This document shows, in pieces, positions 57,401-64,000 of a DNA stretch of 64,000 nucleotides (position 1 is the first letter of the stretch; every line of letters begins with the position of its first letter). The stretch is taken from positions 1 to 64,000 of the forward strand of contig JABYQR010000244.1 in the NCBI GenBank assembly GCA_022592445.1, in the 5' to 3' direction. The notes beneath the pieces are model-generated. The model saw nothing but the letters and a program-made list of their open reading frames with translations, was not told the origin of the DNA and did no database searches. The position numbers and the translations under genes are program-made. The stretch is from Cytidiella melzeri. Taxonomy: Eukaryota > Basidiomycota > Agaricomycetes > Polyporales > Irpicaceae.

Positions 57401-59166
57401 CTTACTTAGTTGAAGCCGATTGACTCTTACAGCTCCCCCTGTTGCCTACTCCGATTGCCGACCCGATTAGCAGCATCGGACTTTGCGACAACACCGATCC
57501 CGTATCAGTTCTTAACACACATGAATGAAGTCGCACTGATGCATAACCTCTCTGCATTACCAATGTTATGCGCTTTATCTATGATAAATGGCACAGATAA
57601 ATCACAGGACTCTTGGTACCCTCCCTTGTAGTTCTGACATTGCACAAAGCAGATAACTCACCGCTCTCCTCCCTTGACAAAGTCAACAACTGAGCCTGGC
57701 ACAATACAGGCATGTTGATTTCTTAGAGAGAAAAATGAGTGATTGCATGCAACAAATCAGCTTCAACATTGAACACTTGCCTGAGGGTACTCTGTGGCTG
57801 TATTCAAATGCTTCTCGTATGCACTCCGCTCTGTCATATATCCTTCTCCATTGGAGAGCGGAACATCAAGACTGGAAGACTTTGAAGCTGCTTTAAGGTG
57901 GTCGGCTGAAAAGAATCCATCTGCAGCAATTGACCTCCAATACAGCCACCTGCAGCATAGTGAGTTCCTGAGTTTAAAGAGATGGTCATTTGGAAATCGT
58001 ACGAGCGGGAGTCTGTCTTCCACCCAGCTGGCATATTGATACCAGGCTGGGGACAAGCTGCACAAAACAGAGCTAGCTCCCCCTCCTTAAGACTACTGTT
58101 GCTGTAGCCTACTCCAAACCATTTCTGTATTTGAAGATACCGCCAGCATTGCGATACTCTTAAAAACTCTCGGTATCAATCCTAAGAATACAGCAGTGAG
58201 TGAAGCTCAGTCAGAGCACACCAAGTCCTACCAGCACATCAGATGTAAAAGCGTTGTCTGTTCTATGCTGCAGCTTCGACAAAAATGCATTTCCGCTAGT
58301 CTTACATGCAGTTGATTCAAGCATATAGTCGTCGAGAACCTTGAATGAGAAGACAGTCTTGATTTTTTCATACGACGCTGGGAAAAGCTTCGCTTCGAGA
58401 AGCTGCTGCACTTGGGACACGGCATTCCTGCAAGTGCAAAGGAGAAACATGTGCTCTGCAATCCCAGAAGAGTCGACCACAAGAATCTGAGCATGTGTCT
58501 CTTCTGCGACAAATCCTCTATCTCCCTGTTCATCAACTTCCATGAGATTGCTTTCTTCGTCTGCCCAAGCTCCAACTTCCTCACTGACAGCTCCTATGCA
58601 GTGCTCTCCATGATGCCCTAAGTACCGTATATGACCCATTTCAGCAAGCGTAACCTTCCGAAATGTCTTATCTGAGTATTGTTGCAGTAGGTGGGTGTGA
58701 AGACACTGGTGTGTCCTGAGTAAACACTGCCAACAGGAAAGATGAAAGTCTTCGCAGTCCAAGCAACGATATTGCCCATTTAGGCCACAACTACAGACCA
58801 TGGAGTTTGGCGGGCCTTCTAATTTGTACAATATCTCCAGGAATGTTTCTTTCCAAGGGAGCCAGTCATGAATGAACTCATGTTGAGTCTGGGAGACAAG
58901 TCTTGTGAACGACAATGTTAATTGTACTCTTTCGGGTGCCCATACCTTTGCCTTCTTGCCTGATGCATTGCCTTCAAGCTGTTCATCCATTACACAATCA
59001 TCTTGTAAAGCTGGTGTTTGATATTCTCGGGAGATCTTGTTGTTTTCTTCTGGCTTGTTTTACGCTTTGATCTGGCTGAGGAAGCAATAGGTAGTGCACG
59101 AATTTTTCTTCTTGCACCTCTTGAAACCTCTGTGATGACGTAGTCCTTGACCTGTCTGAGAGGCAT
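54447..59166 (-). CDS. KDZ (Kyakuja-Dileera-Zisupton) transposase with CxC2-type cysteine cluster, probably decayed
   Basis: Minus-strand exons in order: MPLRQVKDYVITEVSRGARR (start 59166), a 1-nt frame problem near 59050, CSCGLNGQYRCLDC and CWQCLLRTHQC (zinc cluster, about 58740-58790), PAWYQYASW and GINMPAGWKTDSR (58030). Then come ADGFFSADHLKAASK, HACIVPGSVVDFVKGGER (about 57700) and, after a 1.1-kb intron, YMDYSIGKGSSFNS, IIYDVCCQW (Asp of the RNase H fold), GKFHLSAHVQQCY, LNYIRGAGQLDGELMET, SFEHRREALDHQI. The C-terminal helical part runs DGRKENSSKWLQE and RRDRWSEEVQQCATD to 54447. KDZ enzymes are DDE-type transposases common in Agaricomycetes. Frame problems near 58000 and 59050 suggest inactivity. 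Confidence 0.8.
56700..57650. other. Non-coding insertion within a KDZ intron, LTR-like in part
   Basis: KDZ introns are normally about 50 nt, but this one runs from about 57665 to about 56555 between exons ending GGER and starting MYMDYS. It contains a promoter-like part (tactatataaccagactc, about 57160, followed by a C/T-rich leader) that resembles an LTR, and an atgcat-rich part (56640-56800). No target duplication was identified. Confidence 0.45.
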
Positions 59167-59960
59167 GTCTAGGAATGCAAAATAAAGAAATCAGAGCAAA
59201 AGTGAGGTTGAGGAGTATGTAAGGTCAGGAAGGAAGTGGTTGCGCTCAAAGCCAAGTTAGGATCATGTCAAACAAGACGGCACGCAATGCCATATATATA
59301 CACACAAAGCCCACATTACAGCAAGATTGTATAGCAATCCTGCAAATATGGAAAACTCAAAACCTCGTGGGAGCTTTACATACATGATACCCATAAACGC
59401 GCATCAGCAGACCGTTCCCATGAATGGTCATGAGAAATGCATGCTAGCAAGCAGCACCTGTGTATATATATGTGCGTGAGTAGCAAACTTCGCTCATGAA
59501 TGGTCGCGAGAAATGCATGCTAGCAAACAGCACCTGATTATATATATGTGTATGTGAGTCACATGCTAGCAATTGAAGAGCTTGGCTATACATATACTAA
59601 CGCCTTACATGCTAGCAGAAACGCTTGAATTGCAGGTGTAAATTACATGAACGCAAGCCCATATATAGTAGCAAATATACATCTCAGCAACCTATATAGC
59701 GGTAACATTATGTACGGCATGAGCCATAGGTCAACGCGTCAATGGGTCATATGTAGACATCTTCCATACCACAATAGCAAATGCAAATGGTATGCACACA
59801 GCCAATAATTGATACATACCAGTTAACTTCACTTTCAAATATGTCAATATTACTGTAGAGACAACAATGCGGGACGCTTATAGGGCACAACCATTCAAGA
59901 GCAAGCAAACAGAATATATTGCATTGAAAAGTATACGCAACTGCACACATAGAAACAATA
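59167..59960. repeat. Intergenic with a 75-bp tandem duplication
   Basis: atgaatggtcatgagaaatgcatgctagca-type sequence (59418 and 59494) with the following cagcacctg and tatatatatgtg is present twice, about 75 bp apart. atgctagca recurs further at 59573 and 59610. No gene was seen. Confidence 0.6.
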
Positions 59961-62900
59961 TCAAAGAATGCCTTTCATCCACACTCCCTTATGGCCCCTC
60001 TGCACGGGACCAAGGTTCATGTCATTGATGACAGTCACGGTGGCCTGACACTGAGCGCCGCTGGGCAATTTGCCTTTGCACCCAAATAAGATGCTGCCAT
60101 CCTGGTTCACCTTCCTACGGCTCCAGCACCAGAGCGACATGCAGGAAGAGCACTGATAAGACAAGGTATGACCCCAGGGCCGAACCATATTCTCTGTCCA
60201 AGCATAGCGAATGGGATCCTTACCCGGCATGAACCATACAATATTGGTGTGCAAGCCGACGCTGAAGCATTGGTCCAGCAATTGCTCAAGGTCAGCTTCA
60301 GAGTCCCGTCCCTGCCTGACAGCGGCATGGGCATAACCCTGGACGAAAGGAAAGATCTCGTATGCCAACAGCATCTGAGAAGTGAACGCGAAGCAGTTCT
60401 TGATGTTGAACCTGAATGGGGAGTCAATAGACTGAAACGAGTTTAGATGTATGGTGCTTACGTTGAGACTGCGGTTTTCAAATCATGTGAAGACTCCTTG
60501 TGATGCAAAATTGCACCACACGCCAGCAGAAACATGGTAATCTCCTTCTTCTTGAGCGGGTCCAAGAGGTGCTTGAGAATGTGGGAAAAGAACTACTAAA
60601 CGTTAGCGAATGACACTACTTTGCAATGTGTCACATACATCATTGACCGTGACAGCACCATTTGGCTCGAAGAACAGATCTCCACCAGTTTCATCAGAGT
60701 GAGTGCAAATGAAGACCATGATCATGTCGTAGCTAGGTGAAGGAGTTAGAACAACGTCTATGTGACAGGTAAGCTGTTGTTGCTTACTCAGCTCCTTGTC
60801 GACCAAGCTCCGCCATGTCCGCTACCTCGTTGTCAATGGTGCGGTCCCCTGTAACATTCAAGATATGCTCGAGATATATCACTCGGCTCTCATCCCGAAA
60901 CAAGGAGTACCACGGGCGGACCATCTCGGACAGAAGGTGTCCAGGCCCACCTCTTGGCAACAGACTAGCGTTAGCAAGGCCGGCAAGCGGCAAGTACAAT
61001 TCCTGAAGATTGAATAAAATATTACTTTTGGAGCTAGATTTGTAAGTAAACTTGGTGCTTGTAGCAGCCTGAACAAGTAATTCTGTTGGGAATAGCTTCT
61101 TCAATGGTTAATGTATAGTAATTTGGTGGTTTGTCTCCACTGGAGCACACAATTATTCATGAAAGAAGAGGGACTGTGCTGCATTGTTTGAAGTGCAACA
61201 ATGGGTGTGAGTACAGAATTAAAACATGTACAAGTTTGTGGAGTAGAGCATGGAGATAAAGATTGTTTGACATGCATCTTCTTCTTGATGGTGTTGAACT
61301 ATGTTAAATATTCTAGAAACAATTTGGTAAACTGCAGGAGCAGGGTTGCAAGTGATTATGTTATTGATAGCAAATTGAACAAATCATCTAGCATGTAGTT
61401 AATTGCACCTCTGAATTTGTTACCACAAGGAACCTGAGTAAACAACTCTGTTCCTGGTAAGAACCTTGCCAAGCCATCTGGTCATGAAAATTTACTGTAT
61501 TACAGGCATTTTCTATTGGGGACACCGTTGATAGGCAACTTGATCTGGGATAAAGTGACTGTACTACAAATGATAAGTTTGGTTGCAGGAAAACAAGCCA
61601 TACATTGATGAGGGTAGTCACTAATGGTGGCAAGGGGATTCATATATCTTATCATGAATCTTGTGCAGTGTTCACTGCTGATGACAGAAAATTGCTTGCT
61701 TAAGAAATGAAGGGCTTGATACCTGTTGAGGTATGAGCTGCCTCATCTCCATTGACACTGCCACAGGCTGTGTTCTGATTGTAACTCCTGCTTATAGAGC
61801 CACTAGTGGTTGTGAAACTGTGTGAAAGAATCAAAGGCAGTGCTCTGTGGTGATGCAACCGTGTCCTGTTGATGTCTGAACTGCCTCAGCCCCACTAGAA
61901 CTGCCTGATGTATGAACTGCCTCATCTCCATTGAAACTGCCACAGGCTGTGTTCTGATTGTAACTCCTGCTTATAGAGCAACTAGTGGTTGTGAAACTTT
62001 GTGGAACTATCAAATGCAGTGCTTGCTGCTGATGCAACTATGTCCTGTTGATGTCTGAACTGCCTCACCCCATTGGAACTGCCACAGGCTGTGTTCTGAT
62101 TGTAACTCATGCTTAGAGAGCAACTAACAGTTGTGATATTGTGAAACAATCAGATACAGTACTCACCACTAATGCAGCCACAAATTTACATTGTCCAAGA
62201 ATGTAGGGATTGAGATTTGGTAGTTAGCTTCCAAAGTACTGGTAACTCTTGCTCAGAGCCACTACTATGTGTGGCATGTCTTCTAATTGTATTCCTTGTT
62301 CAGAGAGCAAGCAATGTCTGTAGACTGCTGCACATGTACCTGACCAGAATTTGACATCATAGCAAGAGTGCAGTTTGAATCTGAGTCTGAGTGACCTTTT
62401 TCAGTAGACAGGCCATAACTTGCTCAATTCCACTTCAATTGACAGGATGTTGTACCAAGATGTTTCCACAAGATAGGGCTATCCAATGGTGTATTATATG
62501 TACAGATTTGTACCCATGTGCAGTCTGTAAAAATCAAAAACTGCATTTTGATTGCAAAAGTGATTTGATACAAAGTCACAAAGGGCTGATAACAAGGCCA
62601 GTGTGATGCCATCAGCTGTATTCATTGTTTTGTTATTGACACGGTTACTTTTTGTATTCTGCCATCAGATTCCCACACTTTGGGGGACAAAAAGGTCACA
62701 TCTGAAAAGGCGTCAATGTGCTGGAGCACACTGGAACAATTCTTCTTCATTCTTCAGGAATTGTAACCCACCAGGTAGATGTTGATAATGCACAAACGTG
62801 GGAGACGGCAGCGGATTCTAGGGGGAATGAAGGACTGCGGGGTGATGGCCAGGCCATTTGGGAACATGGCGCAACCATCCTGGTTGTAAAGCCCCTGTAA

Positions 62901-63315
62901 CCATGTCAGATAAAAGTTAAGAGTGCTATCGAGGCGTGTTTACGCACCCTGTAGGTCATTGGGACCTTGTTCCTACGCAGTTTGCAAGGGTGGCAGGTAA
63001 AACTGCATCGGCCCATCACCTCCGAAGGGACAGAGTCCAGCTGAGGTGCGCAGCGAACACAAACGCCACGGCCACACTCACACTGCACGAGCTGTCCACC
63101 ATTCATACAAACACAACGCCACTGTGAGTTGCACATAGGTTAGTTGGTTCTCCTTGACGTGGTGCCACACTCACTGAGTCTTCGTGCCCATTCTCATCGT
63201 TGGAGTGCCATGCTTCACCCTCCAGTGGGGTGGGCTCGGCCACCGCGCCACCTAACGCCTTACGGGGTGCTTTACCGCCAGTAGTCTTCTTTGGGGTCTG
63301 TCGTGTTCTTGCCAT
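59961..63315 (-). CDS. H3-tail-mimic, cysteine-finger protein of a mushroom-specific family (single-gene model tentative)
   Basis: Exon 1 (63175-63315) starts MARTRQTPKKTTGGKAPRK, which matches 15 of the first 20 residues of histone H3, then an acidic stretch (NDENGHED). Exon 2 (62948-63121) has a PHD-like cysteine pattern CVC-CEC-CVRC-CSFTCHPC. Exon 3 (from 62894) reads GLYNQDGCAMFPNGLAI ... LCIINIYLVGYNS and meets a TGA; coding-like text (HIDAFSDVTFLSPKVWE) follows in frame. Further exons at 61104-60784 (RDESRVIYLEHILNVTGDRT), 60730-60640 (YDMIMVFICTHSDETGGDLF), about 60600-60480 (PLKKKEITMFLLACGAIL) and 60420-59961 (GLHTNIVWFMPGKDPIRYAW, zinc-ribbon-like CSSCMSL ... CKGKL) fit one long protein. 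No catalytic family is recognised. The stop suggests decay or a missed splice. Confidence 0.55.
61735..62130. repeat. Tandem repeat, three diverged copies inside the H3-mimic locus
   Basis: ccacaggctgtgttctgatt begins at about 61761, 61940 and 62082, with shared flanks (cctgttgatgtctgaactgc; cagagcaactagtggttgtg-like). Spacing of 179 and 142 bp shows indels between units. It lies between coding-like blocks and could be intronic; one minus-strand frame is open through it but has no family text. Confidence 0.7.
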
Positions 63316-63667
63316 ATTACCAAGGGTGGGAGAAACGAACTCGAAGTCGAAGCCGTGAGGAAAGATGGCCGAATAGGAAGAGAAGAGCAAACACTAAGTA
63401 AAGGACCAGAACCAAAGAAGATTTGATCGACGACGACAGAGTGGCAGAGTAGTGAGGAACGGAGAGAGAGAGAGAACAGAATGACACTGAGAGGACGGCG
63501 TGAGCGAAACGAGGGAAATGAACCAAGTTGAGAACGAACGGGAAATGGGGAATCCGGTCAGTCCGGATCCGGATCCGACTCCAATTGTGTCACGGTGTGA
63601 CGTTATGTTACTCAGGCTATTTGTGACAAGTAGTCAAAGGTTGTTCATGTCCTTACATGTTACAACG
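63316..63667. promoter_or_regulatory. Divergent intergenic region between the H3-mimic and CxC5-type genes
   Basis: About 350 bp separate two outward-facing ATGs (63315 minus, 63668 plus). It contains a (ga)n run (63463-63474) and the inverted gtccggatccggatccg near 63560. A shared promoter for the two genes is plausible. Confidence 0.4.
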
Positions 63668-64000
63668 ATGTCGTCGTCTGAGAAACTGAGCGACTTGCTC
63701 GACCATTTCCAAAAATATCCCAACCTACTCAATGCACTCTCTCTGACGCACCTTGTACATTTTGTCATTTATGCAAGAGCGCTCAAGGATGACATCTTGA
63801 CAACTCAGAATTCAAACCAAGATCAGATTCATGCTCCTGAGCACCTACCCAACGTTATTGAAGAGTTTCTATCAAAAATTATTGAAGCACCTACCCCCCT
63901 AGTACGCCAGTGTTGGGAGGTCCTAAAGCACATTGTATGGGAGACCGACATCGCAACGCGGTTGCTAGCAAACCCTGCAGGGAGCTTCAAGGTACACGGG
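63668..64000 (+). CDS. KDZ-associated CxC5-type protein, N-terminal part (runs off the window)
   Basis: From the ATG at 63668 the frame is open to the end of the window (111 residues). The text KLSDLLDHFQKYPNLLNAL, FVIYARALKDDIL, LPNVIEEFLSKIIEAPTP and CWEVLKHIVWE resembles the helical N-terminus of proteins annotated as CxC5-like, cysteine cluster associated with KDZ. The cysteine clusters themselves would lie beyond the window. Role inferred only from family and neighbours. Confidence 0.5.
   Translation, partial: MSSSEKLSDLLDHFQKYPNLLNALSLTHLVHFVIYARALKDDILTTQNSNQDQIHAPEHLPNVIEEFLSKIIEAPTPLVRQCWEVLKHIVWETDIATRLLANPAGSFKVHG

Noticed and set aside
63103..63390. A genuine histone H3 gene
   Set aside because: Only the first 20 residues resemble H3; the histone fold is absent and a cysteine finger follows after an intron.

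Overview
The window reads as nuclear DNA of a basidiomycete fungus, almost certainly an Agaricomycete. Genes are cut by many short introns (about 45-65 nt) and contain several micro-exons. The gene set includes a class II secreted heme peroxidase, an AA9 copper polysaccharide monooxygenase and KDZ-type transposase genes, a combination typical of wood-, litter- or root-associated mushrooms. I cannot name the species.

Layout. 1-9 kb: two abutting LTR retroelement remnants. One is known only from its 3' ORFs and LTR; the other is a 5'-truncated Ty3/gypsy chromovirus, itself hit by a CACTA-like foldback element (TSD TTG) and by a solo LTR (TSD CGTAC). 9.2-25.8 kb: one minus-strand Ty3/gypsy element with 268-bp LTRs (TSD GCCGC). 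A complete plus-strand chromovirus (10991-18884, TSD GTATG) is nested inside it, and each element carries a MITE. 25.9-34.3 kb: accessory host genes, namely an AA9 LPMO (stop codon in its signal peptide), an HNH-domain protein, a Kex2-processed repeat precursor and a 14-exon class II peroxidase.

34.5-49.8 kb is the conserved core. It holds NFU1 (mitochondrial Fe-S scaffold), HEM3 (porphobilinogen deaminase), a UBE2W-type ubiquitin-conjugating enzyme, a hAT transposon (39145-42559, 8-bp TSD, with a solo LTR inside), a rhodanese plus tyrosine-phosphatase gene, and ISA1 (A-type Fe-S carrier). Three of these act in mitochondrial Fe-S or heme synthesis and a fourth product, the peroxidase, uses heme.

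49.8-54.4 kb: LTR debris (two further solo LTRs), a Tc1/mariner fragment and a 286-bp tandem repeat. 54.4-64 kb: a KDZ transposon-type locus. It holds a minus-strand KDZ transposase with a cysteine cluster, a minus-strand gene whose product begins with a near copy of the histone H3 tail (ARTRQTPKKTTGGKAPRK) followed by a cysteine-rich zinc finger, and, divergent from it, a plus-strand ORF resembling the KDZ-associated CxC5 family that runs off the window end.

Most transposon reading frames are broken, and LTR pairs differ mainly by CpG transitions. The host genes look intact except the LPMO. The strongest candidates for undescribed biology are the H3-tail-mimic gene in the KDZ neighbourhood and the Kex2-repeat precursor.
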